A stretch of DNA of 64,000 nt from Pararhizobium sp. (GTDB taxonomy: Bacteria; Pseudomonadota; Alphaproteobacteria; Rhizobiales; Rhizobiaceae), in NCBI GenBank assembly GCA_030655075.1, contig JAURWE010000101.1, forward strand, positions 246,427-310,426, read 5' to 3'. The translations under genes were made by a program, and so were the position numbers. The notes below the pieces were generated by a model. That model did not search any database, was not told the DNA's origin, and saw only the letters and a program-made list of their open reading frames with translations. Below, piece by piece: positions 8,312-16,640 of the stretch. Position 1 is the first letter of the stretch. Every line of letters begins with the position of its first letter.

Positions 8312-10648
8312 ATGGACGACAGACTGATCCTTGGACTGCCCGATACGGCAGCCGCGATTGCACCGATGAACCGGTTTGCCGAGCGCGAGCGCCCGGCGCC
8401 GAAAACCCGACGCGTGCTGATACCGGCGATGGTTCTGGCCGCCGTCGGTGCGTTTCTGGCCAAGCTGCGCGCCGAGATGGAAGACGAGAAGGCCGAACAA
8501 CCAGGCCACCAGCCGGTGTCCGACGGGCCGCTGCCGGAAGAAGAGCGCGATACGGCCTATGCACCTCCCGGCCTCGACATCGCCCAGCAGGTGGCTGCCT
8601 ATCTGCGCCAGGTCGCTGAAGAGGCTGCAACCCCGCGCAACAGCGTTCCGTCGCCCGGCCGGCTGCGGGCGCTGCAATCGAGCGTTCCCTCGCCAGATGA
8701 TATCAATCCCGAAGACCCGCTCGAGACCGATGGCGTGCGCGTGCGCCGCTCGGCCAATGACAATCTGTCGACCGGCTCGGTGGATTTTGCAGCACTTCGT
8801 ACGCCAGGAAGCATCAATGCTCCCGTGTCGGGCGGCAGCGATGAAGACGATACCGAGGGCTCCAACAGCGATACCTTGCCCGGAACAGACACGAACACGC
8901 CCGGCCCGGGCGGCAACAACGGCACTGGCGGCAACACACAGCGCAACCGCCTGCCCGTCGTGGCCGGCAAAGTCTTTCTGGCCAACGGGCTGATGAACCT
9001 GTCGGTGCTGCTGCTGCTCGACAATCTGGCCGCAGCCGCCACCGATCCCGACGGCGACCCGCTGTCGGTCTCCAACCTCACCGTGTCCGCAGGCATGGTG
9101 CGGCCCTATGGTCCCGGCATGTGGATCTATACGCCGGAGCGCGGTTTCCTGGGCGATGTCACCTTCAGCTACAAGATCGGCGACGGAACCGGCACGGTCT
9201 CGGCCAAGGCCATGCTCGACCTGCTGAAGGCCCCGGCCAACGAGATCCGCGGCACCGAGGGCGGCGACACGCTGCTCGGCACGCCGCATGAGGATCTGAT
9301 CGAGGCGCTCGGCGGCAACGATATCGTCTATGGCCGCGAGAGCGACGACATCATCACCGGCGGTGACGGCGACGACACGCTGCTCGGCGGCGGCGGCAAC
9401 GACATCCTCTACGGCGAGGCCGGTCATGACCGGCTGTTCGGCGGCGACGGTGACGACATCCTGTTTGGCGGCACCGGCAACGACCAGCTCTATGGCGAAG
9501 CTGGTGAAGATATCCTGATCGCCGGAGCTGGCGATGACACCGCCAGCGGCGGCACCGGCAATGACCGGCTGTTCGGCGAGGACGGCAAGGACAATCTGTC
9601 GGGCGACGGCGGCGCCGATCTTCTCGACGGCGGCGCCGGTGACGATCTGCTCACCGGCGGATCCGGCGACGACGCCGTCATTGCCGGGGCGGGCGATGAC
9701 CGGGTCATGACGGGTCCTTCGAGCGAAGAGCGGCGCAGCGGCGCTTCATCCCTGGTCTCCGACGGCAACGATACTTATGAGGGCGGCGAGGGCTACGACA
9801 CCTACGATGGTTCCGCCTCCGCCTACGATCTGGTGATCGACCTCGCGGCCAGGCTGGCGAGCGGTCTCGATATCGGCCTCGACCATATTGACGGGTTCGA
9901 AGCGGCCATCGGCGGGGCCGGCGACGACAGCATGACCGGCGACCAGCATGCCAACCGCCTGATGGGCGGCGATGGCGACGACACGATGGCCGGCGGCGGC
10001 GGCGATGACCTGGTCGAAGGCGGCCAGGGCGACGACCGGATCGTTGTCCTCGTCATGGCCAGTGGCGATGACGGCGACGACCGCTACGACGGCGGCGATG
10101 GCCATGACAGCTACGATGCGTCTGCAACGCTCTCCGGCGTCATGATCAATCTCGACACCGGCGTTGCCAGCGGCATCGAGATCGGCTGCGACCAGTTGCA
10201 GAACGTCGAGAACATGACCGGCGGCCACGGCGACGACATTCTCGTCGCCAGTGCTGCGGTCAATGTGCTTACCGGCGGCGATGGCAACGACATCTTCGTC
10301 TTCCGGTCTGTCGCCTCCCTCCACAACGGCGGCTACGACAGCAGCGACCGCATCCTCGATTTCCGGATTGGCGACCGGATCGACCTGTCGGATCTGGCCG
10401 GCGAGATCGGCGGGCTGATGTTCGACCGGATCGTTGATCATATCGACGATCAGGACGACGTGAAGCGCATCCGGCTCTACAGCGAATTCGACGATGGCGA
10501 GACCCGGATCGTGCGCGCCGTGATCGACCTCGAAGACACGGGCGACGATCTGGAACTGATCATCTACAGCCATCAGGGCCTGACTCAGGAGGACTTCATC
10601 CTGGCGGCCCGCCACTATGACGACGACGGCATTGCCGCCCGCGCCTGA
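8312..10648 (+). CDS. RTX calcium-binding protein with N-terminal hydrophobic segment
   Basis: This 778-aa protein lies between the exporter ATPase and adaptor genes. A short charged N-terminus (residues 1-30) is followed by a hydrophobic stretch RVLIPAMVLAAVGAFLAKL (about 33-51), a Pro/acid-rich linker (about 55-205), a cadherin-like/Ig-type region (about 210-305, with 'ATDPDGDPLSV'), then RTX nonapeptides GGxGxDxLx (about 310-475, with further blocks near 540-600 and 640-670) and a C-terminal segment ending near an EDFILAARH motif. The RTX array and C-terminus suggest export by the flanking system. The early hydrophobic segment is odd for a type I substrate and could anchor or stall the protein in the envelope, in the way adhesins are retained, but there is no sequence match to a known retention module. 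A GGGGA Shine-Dalgarno precedes the ATG. Function unknown. Confidence 0.85.
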   Translation: MDDRLILGLPDTAAAIAPMNRFAERERPAPKTRRVLIPAMVLAAVGAFLAKLRAEMEDEKAEQPGHQPVSDGPLPEEERDTAYAPPGLDIAQQVAAYLRQVAEEAATPRNSVPSPGRLRALQSSVPSPDDINPEDPLETDGVRVRRSANDNLSTGSVDFAALRTPGSINAPVSGGSDEDDTEGSNSDTLPGTDTNTPGPGGNNGTGGNTQRNRLPVVAGKVFLANGLMNLSVLLLLDNLAAAATDPDGDPLSVSNLTVSAGMVRPYGPGMWIYTPERGFLGDVTFSYKIGDGTGTVSAKAMLDLLKAPANEIRGTEGGDTLLGTPHEDLIEALGGNDIVYGRESDDIITGGDGDDTLLGGGGNDILYGEAGHDRLFGGDGDDILFGGTGNDQLYGEAGEDILIAGAGDDTASGGTGNDRLFGEDGKDNLSGDGGADLLDGGAGDDLLTGGSGDDAVIAGAGDDRVMTGPSSEERRSGASSLVSDGNDTYEGGEGYDTYDGSASAYDLVIDLAARLASGLDIGLDHIDGFEAAIGGAGDDSMTGDQHANRLMGGDGDDTMAGGGGDDLVEGGQGDDRIVVLVMASGDDGDDRYDGGDGHDSYDASATLSGVMINLDTGVASGIEIGCDQLQNVENMTGGHGDDILVASAAVNVLTGGDGNDIFVFRSVASLHNGGYDSSDRILDFRIGDRIDLSDLAGEIGGLMFDRIVDHIDDQDDVKRIRLYSEFDDGETRIVRAVIDLEDTGDDLELIIYSHQGLTQEDFILAARHYDDDGIAARA

Positions 10649-10704
10649 TCGGCCGGAGCAAACGAATACCAGTATCCAACCAGACCAACGCGTAGGAGAG
10701 TAAC

Positions 10705-12021
10705 ATGAGCCAGGATCGCAACACGGGCAGAGCCGCAGCACGGGGCGCCAAGGAAGACAAATCCTTCGGGCTGACCTTGCGTGTCGTCGTCTCGGCGCTT
10801 CTGGCCGGCGGGCTGGTGTTCGGCGTCGGCGGCTGGGCGGCACAGGCAAAGCTTGCCGGCGCCGTCATTGCCCAGGGCCAGCTGGTGGTGCCCGATCAGG
10901 TCAAGTCGATTCAGCATCGCGACGGCGGCATCGTCGCTTCGATCCCGGTGACCAATGGCGACCGCGTCCAGGCGGGCAGCGTGCTTCTGAGGCTCGACGA
11001 AACCCAGACGCGGGTGGAACTCACCATTATCCAGAGCCAGCTGTCGCAGCTGAGGGCCATGAAAGTCCGGCTGGAGGGCGAGCGGGACGGCAGCACCGAG
11101 ATCCATTTTCTGAGCAGCGACAGCGGCGGCGACATCGCCCGCAGCGAGACAAAGCTGTTTGAGGAAAACCGCCGGATGATCCTCAACCAGAAACAGCAGC
11201 TGGAGCTGCAGGCGACCCAGCTTAGCGACCAGATTGCCGGACTGACCTCGCAGCGCAAGGCCAACGAGGCCGAGAAGGCAATCATCGCCAAGGAAGTCGC
11301 CGTCATGGACAAGCTGGCCGGCAGCGGTCTGGTGAAAATGTCGGAGTTCCGCGACCTGCAGAAACAGGTCGCCCGCATCGACGGTACGCGGGGCGATATC
11401 GATGCGCGCATCGCCGAAGCTCAAGGGGAAATCAGCGAGCTGACCGTCAAGCTCCTCTCCATCGACCAGACGACCCGTTCGGAAACCCAGAAAGAGATCG
11501 TCAACATCGAGGCGAAGCTGGCCGAACTCAGCGAACGCGAGGTTGCCGCCCGCGACCGCCTGTCGCGCATGGAGGTCCGCGCCCCGGTCGATGGCTTCGT
11601 CTACGACATGCAGATCCACACGATCGGCGGCGTCATCGCGCCCGGAGCCGTGATCATGTCGATCGTGCCGCGCGGCGACGACATGAAGGTGGAAATCCGT
11701 ATTCCCCCTGCTGATATAGACCGCGTCACCATCGGCCAGAGCGCCCGCATGCGCCTGACCGCCTTCAACCACGCCACCACCCCGGAGGTTCAGGGCCAGG
11801 TCGAGGTCATCGCCGGCGCGACGGTCACCGACCGCACCACCGGACAGCCCTACTACCTCGCAACCGTCGCCATGAACCTCGACAAGATCGACCTCGACGG
11901 CAAGAAGCTCATGCCCGGAATGCCCATCGAGGTCTACGTCCAGACCGAAGAACGCGCCGCCTGGTCCTACCTCGCAAAACCCTTTACAGACCAGATGATG
12001 AAGGCGTTCCGCGAGGAGTAG
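10705..12021 (+). CDS. prtE: HlyD-family type I secretion adaptor (PrtE-like)
   Basis: Periplasmic membrane-fusion protein (438 aa) that links the PrtD-like ATPase to an outer-membrane TolC-type channel. A short cytoplasmic tail precedes one membrane segment (about residues 28-50). Then come a beta/lipoyl half-motif (SIQHRDGGIVASIPVTNGDRVQAGSVLLRL, described here by its ends SIQHRDGG and GSVLLRL), a long alpha-helical coiled-coil hairpin (about 105-290) and the returning barrel domain (about 295-435, with 'VRAPVDGFV'). An AGGAG site lies 6 bases before the ATG. It is the last gene of the export operon. Confidence 0.94.
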   Translation: MSQDRNTGRAAARGAKEDKSFGLTLRVVVSALLAGGLVFGVGGWAAQAKLAGAVIAQGQLVVPDQVKSIQHRDGGIVASIPVTNGDRVQAGSVLLRLDETQTRVELTIIQSQLSQLRAMKVRLEGERDGSTEIHFLSSDSGGDIARSETKLFEENRRMILNQKQQLELQATQLSDQIAGLTSQRKANEAEKAIIAKEVAVMDKLAGSGLVKMSEFRDLQKQVARIDGTRGDIDARIAEAQGEISELTVKLLSIDQTTRSETQKEIVNIEAKLAELSEREVAARDRLSRMEVRAPVDGFVYDMQIHTIGGVIAPGAVIMSIVPRGDDMKVEIRIPPADIDRVTIGQSARMRLTAFNHATTPEVQGQVEVIAGATVTDRTTGQPYYLATVAMNLDKIDLDGKKLMPGMPIEVYVQTEERAAWSYLAKPFTDQMMKAFREE

Positions 12022-12045
12022 AGCGGGAAAGCGCTCCTTCTTTTT
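12021..12045 (+). terminator. possible terminator between the adaptor gene and the convergent acyltransferase
   Basis: A 5-bp stem GAGCG/CGCTC (12021-12025, 12032-12036) is followed by TTCTTTTT. The stem is short, so confidence is modest, but its position at the 3' ends of two convergent genes fits. Confidence 0.4.
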
Positions 12046-12638
12046 CAGGAGGCTTTCTGCTCCACCGGGCTGGCGCCCATCTTCTTCAGGGCTTCGGGCT
12101 CGACCAGGCGGGCCACCATCGGGTGGATGCGCAGGTCGCCTTCCTTGACCACCTGCTTGAAATTGGCAAGCACGGATGTGGCGAGTTTCGGCGTCGGGGC
12201 GATGACGTCGAGGAGCCAGTTGATCTTGCCGCTGGTCCAGTCTTCGGACTTCAGCCGGATCGGAAAAACGCCGGACTTGATCTGCTCGCGGATGTGGCCG
12301 TCGACGGCTTCGGACACGCTGGCCCAGATGGCGATTCCGGCAAGACCGCCGTCCTCTGTGCCGGGATTGGCCGGCTGGGCGATGGCGATCCGGTCGCGGA
12401 TCAACGGGTCGAGAACCAGATGCGACAGATCGGCAATCGACAGGTGGCGGTAGCGCGGCGTCGCCATCATCGCCAGAGACACTTTCCCGAAGGTCTCGTT
12501 GACCTTCGCGCGCACGGCCGTGATCTTCTCCAGGAGAGCCGGATCGATCTTCTGGTCGGGCGTGGCGCCATTGGCCGGGGCGGGAAATGTGTCACTGCCA
12601 GCCTTGCTGCCGTTTGCCTCTGTTGCCTTCTTGCCCAT
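12045..12638 (-). CDS. RTX toxin-activating lysine acyltransferase, HlyC family
   Basis: About 197 aa. HlyC-type enzymes transfer a fatty acyl chain from acyl-ACP to lysines of RTX proteins in the cytoplasm before export. Family marks visible here are the SPxxR-like MATPRYRHLS with a histidine (residue 65, equivalent to HlyC His23), a central IAIWASVSE (the 'FASWA' region) and DWTSGKINWLLDVIAP near 133-148, whose Asp144 matches HlyC Asp92. A low-complexity N-terminus of about 40 residues is extra compared with the roughly 170-aa E. coli enzyme. A GTG start at 12650 is possible, but a GGAG site suits the ATG at 12638. The gene is convergent with the HlyD gene. Its target could be either RTX protein of the cluster; neither has an obvious pore-forming domain, so the target is uncertain. 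Confidence 0.8.
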   Translation of the reverse strand: MGKKATEANGSKAGSDTFPAPANGATPDQKIDPALLEKITAVRAKVNETFGKVSLAMMATPRYRHLSIADLSHLVLDPLIRDRIAIAQPANPGTEDGGLAGIAIWASVSEAVDGHIREQIKSGVFPIRLKSEDWTSGKINWLLDVIAPTPKLATSVLANFKQVVKEGDLRIHPMVARLVEPEALKKMGASPVEQKAS

Positions 12639-12710
12639 CGCGTCCAACACTCCATTTTCTAGACCCAGCGTTTAAGACCTGCCGGCGAGATCCTCCGGCC
12701 GGATGCGGAC

Positions 12711-12723
12711 TATAAATTAGCAA
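12711..12723. promoter_or_regulatory. second copy of the TAAATTAGCAA motif
   Basis: TATAAATTAGCAA lies about 73 bases upstream of the HlyC-like start (minus strand) and is the close match of 6391-6403. It sits in the 137-base gap between the acyltransferase and the hybrid kinase, the only other AT-rich patch near these genes. Confidence 0.35.
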
Positions 12724-12787
12724 CACTGCATTACAACCGGAAAATGACATCGCCACAACCGGTCGCGCAAAGGCCTGGTGTTCTCTC

Positions 12788-15733
12788 CTAGCCCTTGCGT
12801 TCCAGCTGCTTCAATGCCGATCTGAGCCCCAGGCTGTCATAAGGCTTCGTCAACAGGATCGCATCGTCGACGGTGCCGACCGGTGTTTGGTCGTTGCCGG
12901 TGGCGAAGATGATGGCAAGCGAGGGGTATTGGCGGCGCGCGATGACGGCCATGTCGGCGCCGGACATGTCCGGCAGGCCGAGATCGGTGACCAGCACGTC
13001 CAGATCGCGTTGCGTCAGCTTGGCCAGCGCCTCGGCCGCCGTGGCCGCCTCAATGACGGCGTGGCCGAGGTCCTGCAGCATTTCCGCCGTGTTGGCGCGG
13101 ATCAGCATGTCGTCCTCGACCAGGAGAATGGTCAACGGCTTTTCGACAGACGAGGCCTCAGCCGGCGCCGGCTTTATCGCCGTAGGCTTTTCCTTCAGCG
13201 CCAGGTTCCTCTGATGCTGATTGTCGAGCACATGGCGGATCTTGCGGGCCAGCGCCTCGCGCGTATAGGGCTTGGACAGAAGCTCGACGCCGGCATCCAG
13301 CCTGCCACCGTGAACGATCGAGTTTTCGGTGTAGCCTGAGGTAAACAGCACGGCCATATTGGGCAAGCGCTCCTTGGCCATGCGCGCCATTTCGGAACTT
13401 TTCAGGGTTCCGGGCATGACCACATCGGTAAACAGGAGATCGATCGACATGCCGCTTTCGACAATGCTGAGGGCGCTCTGGGCATTCGGCGCCTTCAGAA
13501 CGCGATAGCCCAGTTCACCCAGAAGCTCGACGACCGTAGCGCGGACCTCGTCATCATCCTCGACCACGAGAACCATCTCGGAACCGCCGACCACCGGACC
13601 GGCCTGCAGCACGACCTCGCGGTCTTCAGCCGCCGCCGCACGCGGCAGGTAGAGCTTGACGGTCGTTCCTTGGCCCACTTCGCTGTAGATTTTGACGTGG
13701 CCGCCGGACTGCTTGACGAAGCCGTAGACCATGGAGAGGCCTAAACCGGTTCCCTTGCCCTCGGGCTTGGTTGAAAAGAACGGCTCGAAAACCTGCTCGA
13801 TGATATCAGGTGTCATGCCGCTGCCGGTGTCGGTAACAGCCAGCATGACATATTGCCCTGAAATCACCTCCAGATGCCCGCGCGCATATTCGTCATCGAG
13901 GAAGGCGTTGCCGACCTCGATGGTGAGCTTGCCGGTTCCTTCCATCGCATCGCGGGCGTTGATCGACAGGTTGAGCACGGCATTTTCAACCTGGACCGGA
14001 TCAACAAGGCTGTTCCAGAGGCCGCCGGCTATGATTGTCTCGATCTCGATGGCTTCGCCGATGGAGCGGCGCAAGAGATCGTCCATGCCGGTGATGAAGC
14101 GGCCAACATTGATAACCTTCGGTTCCAGCGGCTGCCGCCGCCCGAAGGCCAGCAGCTGGCTGGCAAGCTTGGCGCCGCGGCCGACACCGGCCAGCGCGTT
14201 GGTAACGCGTTTTTCCGCGCGCTCGTTGCCAGCAACATCCTTGGCCAGAAGTTGCAGATTGCCAGATACGACCTGAAGCAGGTTGTTGAAATCATGGGCG
14301 ACGCCGCCCGTGAGCTTGCCGATGGTTTCCATCTTCTGGGCCTGCTGCAACGCCACCTCCGCCTGGCGCCGTTCTGCAATCTCGCTGGCGACGCGGACTT
14401 CGAGCGTTTCGTTGAGCTGACGCAGCTGGTCTTCGGCGCGCAGCCGGTGACGAACCTGGCGCTCGAGATTTTCGGCGTGCTCGCGCAACGTGCTTTCGGC
14501 CTGGCGCTGTTCGGTAATGTCGGTATGGATGCCGACCCATTCGGCAATGCTGCCCTTGCCGTCGAGGATCGGCACAGCCCGGATGCGGAAGGTCCGCCAG
14601 ACACCGTCGTGACGGCGCACGCGGTGTTCGAATTCATAAGTGGTTTTTGCCGCGACGGCGGCATTCCAGGTCTCGACCGAAGCCTGCCGGTCATCCGGAT
14701 GCACGGCATCTGCCCAGCCGTACCGCTGGTATTCCGCAGTCGTCTGGCCGGTCAGGGCGGCCCAGCCGGATTGTTCGCCTTCCATGCGCCCATCCGCCGT
14801 GTTGGTCCACAGCACGCCATGCAGCGCCTCGACGGCGGCCTGAAAGCGGTTGTTGCTGTTGCGCAAGCCGGTTTCGGCCTGCTTGCGATCCTCGATATCG
14901 ATCATCAGAACGTAGACGCCCTGGACCGCACCGCTGTCGCCAAACCTCGGCGTGTAGCGAACTTCGGCAGCTCTCGGCATACCGTCCGGCCGGCTTATAA
15001 CCGAATCCGTCACCACGGTTTCCCCGGCCAGCGCCTTTGTCAGCAGAGGCAGGCGGCTGGCGTAATAGTCCTCACCGATCACATCGCGAATATGCCGGCC
15101 GACAATATCCGCCGAATTCATGCCGAACCATTCCAGATAGCCGCGATTGGCGAAGCGGTAGACCTGGCCGGCATCGACATAGCCGACCAGAATGGGAAGT
15201 GTGTCGGTCAGCCGCTCCAGCTCTGCCTGGCTTTCGGCCAGCGCCTTCTGGGTCAAGACTTTTTCGGTGTTTTCAATGACGGTGCAGAGCACACCATCGA
15301 CGGTGCCGTCGTAATTGTAGATCGGCGTGTAGAAGAGATCGAAATAGACCTGCTCGGGCCTGCCATTGCGGTTGAGTATCATCGTCTGTTCGCGGAAGGA
15401 CTGGACCTCGCCGCGAAAGCCGGCGTCCAGAATGGCCTTGTTCCATTCCCAGATCTCCGGCCAGATGCCAGGCACCGTGCCGCCGAGCGCGCCCGGATGA
15501 TAACCACCGGCGATCTCCCGGTAGCCGTCATTGTAGATCATCACGTGATCCTTGCCCCACATCAGCACCTGCGGAATGGGCGAATTGACAATGGAGTTGA
15601 CCTTGATCAGCAAGTTGTCCGGCCAGCTCGCCATAGGCCCCAGAGACGTACCAGACCAATCGAACCGACGCACGAGCTCGCCAAGTTCGCCACCGCGAAC
15701 GGGCCATGAATCCGGCCCCAACATTTTCGTCAT
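12788..15733 (-). CDS. PAS hybrid histidine kinase with two receiver domains
   Basis: About 981 aa, apparently soluble (no membrane segments seen). It has three PAS-type sensor domains (about 30-150, 165-285, 290-410), a coiled-coil linker, a HisKA domain with phospho-accepting His about 480 in GGVAHDFNNLL, an HATPase_c domain with N-box and G-boxes (DTGSGM, GKGTGLGLS, about 585-705), receiver 1 (phospho-Asp about 769 in LLFTDVVMP) and receiver 2 (about 917 in VLVTDLGLPD). A cytoplasmic sensor feeding phosphate through its own receivers is inferred; the input signal and output partner are not visible. ATG at 15733 has GGA 8 bases upstream; an in-frame GTG at 15748 is possible. It sits next to the RTX cluster but its own promoter region is shared only with the phosphate operon. 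Confidence 0.9.
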   Translation of the reverse strand: MTKMLGPDSWPVRGGELGELVRRFDWSGTSLGPMASWPDNLLIKVNSIVNSPIPQVLMWGKDHVMIYNDGYREIAGGYHPGALGGTVPGIWPEIWEWNKAILDAGFRGEVQSFREQTMILNRNGRPEQVYFDLFYTPIYNYDGTVDGVLCTVIENTEKVLTQKALAESQAELERLTDTLPILVGYVDAGQVYRFANRGYLEWFGMNSADIVGRHIRDVIGEDYYASRLPLLTKALAGETVVTDSVISRPDGMPRAAEVRYTPRFGDSGAVQGVYVLMIDIEDRKQAETGLRNSNNRFQAAVEALHGVLWTNTADGRMEGEQSGWAALTGQTTAEYQRYGWADAVHPDDRQASVETWNAAVAAKTTYEFEHRVRRHDGVWRTFRIRAVPILDGKGSIAEWVGIHTDITEQRQAESTLREHAENLERQVRHRLRAEDQLRQLNETLEVRVASEIAERRQAEVALQQAQKMETIGKLTGGVAHDFNNLLQVVSGNLQLLAKDVAGNERAEKRVTNALAGVGRGAKLASQLLAFGRRQPLEPKVINVGRFITGMDDLLRRSIGEAIEIETIIAGGLWNSLVDPVQVENAVLNLSINARDAMEGTGKLTIEVGNAFLDDEYARGHLEVISGQYVMLAVTDTGSGMTPDIIEQVFEPFFSTKPEGKGTGLGLSMVYGFVKQSGGHVKIYSEVGQGTTVKLYLPRAAAAEDREVVLQAGPVVGGSEMVLVVEDDDEVRATVVELLGELGYRVLKAPNAQSALSIVESGMSIDLLFTDVVMPGTLKSSEMARMAKERLPNMAVLFTSGYTENSIVHGGRLDAGVELLSKPYTREALARKIRHVLDNQHQRNLALKEKPTAIKPAPAEASSVEKPLTILLVEDDMLIRANTAEMLQDLGHAVIEAATAAEALAKLTQRDLDVLVTDLGLPDMSGADMAVIARRQYPSLAIIFATGNDQTPVGTVDDAILLTKPYDSLGLRSALKQLERKG

Positions 15734-15948
15734 TAAAATTTCCAGCACTGTGAAATGAACGCCTGCCGGGCAGGCCGCAGGACGTTCTAAGGGTCATGTG
15801 AAAGCATGTCCATTCGATTCCAGCAGACGAAACAACCGATTGTGCGACGTCTTCGCGGTGTGCGGCGGCAGCGACAAAAGCGTGTACGAACACTGCAGCC
15901 GTCCGTTCTTGACCGCATCTACGCTTCCGCTAGCGGCGGTGATCATTT

Positions 15949-15966
15949 ATGACGGTTTTGTGACAG
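15949..15966 (-). promoter_or_regulatory. Pho box upstream of orfA-pit
   Basis: On the minus strand the 18 bases read CTGTCAC-AAAA-CCGTCAT, matching the PhoB box layout of two 7-base repeats around an A/T-rich 4-base spacer. It ends 30 bases before the DUF47 start codon. In Sinorhizobium meliloti PhoB represses the equivalent orfA-pit operon when phosphate is low, and a box this close to the start fits repression. Confidence 0.75.
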
Positions 15967-15995
15967 TGAGACGCGAGCGTAAAGGAAGCATTGGA

Positions 15996-16640
15996 ATGCT
16001 GGGCCTGTTCAGAAAACTGCTTCCGCGGGAAGACCGGTTCTTCGATATGTTTTCGGCGCATTCGCGTACCGTGGTGGGTGCGGCCGAAGCGCTCGACCGG
16101 TTGTTGTCGGGCCAGGACATCGAAGCCAATTGCCAGCGAATCGTGACGCTCGAAAACGAGGCTGACGACATTACCCGCGAGGTTCTTCTGGCGGTGCGCC
16201 GCAGCTTTATCACCCCGTTCGACCGGGGCGACATCAAGGACCTGATCCAATCGATGGACGATGCCATCGACATGATGCACAAGACAGTGAAGACGATCCG
16301 CCTGTTCGAGCAGACCAGTTTCGAGCCCCGCATGCAGGAGATGGGCAAGGCCGTGGTCAGCGCCGCGCATCTGATTGCCGAGGCCATTCCGCTTTTGGAC
16401 AAGGTCGGCACCAACTCGCACAGGCTGAGCGCCATTGCCGAAGAGGTCACCCGCGTCGAGGGCCGCTCCGATGAGCTCTACGATCAGGGTCTCAAGGATC
16501 TCTTCCGCCGCCACGGCAGCACCGGCAATGCGATGGCCTACATGATCGGCAGTGAAATCTACGGTGAACTGGAGAAGGTGGTCGACCGGTTCGAGGATGT
16601 CGCCAATGAAATCAGCGGCATCGTCATCGAGAACGTATGA
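15996..16640 (+). CDS. DUF47 PhoU-like phosphate transport accessory protein
   Basis: A 214-aa cytoplasmic all-helical protein of the DUF47/PhoU-like family, the usual partner of PiT permeases (OrfA in Sinorhizobium). It begins MLGLFRKLLPREDRFFDMF, typical of the family, and has the acidic-residue pattern of the metal-binding helical repeats (LENEADDITRE near 50, EVTRVEGRSDELYD near 150). The ATG at 15996 is preceded by AAGGAAG; the frame is open much further upstream (to 15798), but that part has no family similarity and covers the Pho box. The stop overlaps the pit start by 4 bases, implying translational coupling. Confidence 0.93.
   Translation: MLGLFRKLLPREDRFFDMFSAHSRTVVGAAEALDRLLSGQDIEANCQRIVTLENEADDITREVLLAVRRSFITPFDRGDIKDLIQSMDDAIDMMHKTVKTIRLFEQTSFEPRMQEMGKAVVSAAHLIAEAIPLLDKVGTNSHRLSAIAEEVTRVEGRSDELYDQGLKDLFRRHGSTGNAMAYMIGSEIYGELEKVVDRFEDVANEISGIVIENV

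Noticed and set aside
8312..10648. Second RTX protein as a classical pore-forming toxin
   Set aside because: Only one early hydrophobic segment; no long amphipathic/hydrophobic pore region and no KxxG-type acylation context that I can point to with confidence.
13874..15709. A 611-codon plus-strand frame under the histidine kinase
   Set aside because: Antisense shadow of a well-supported multi-domain kinase.
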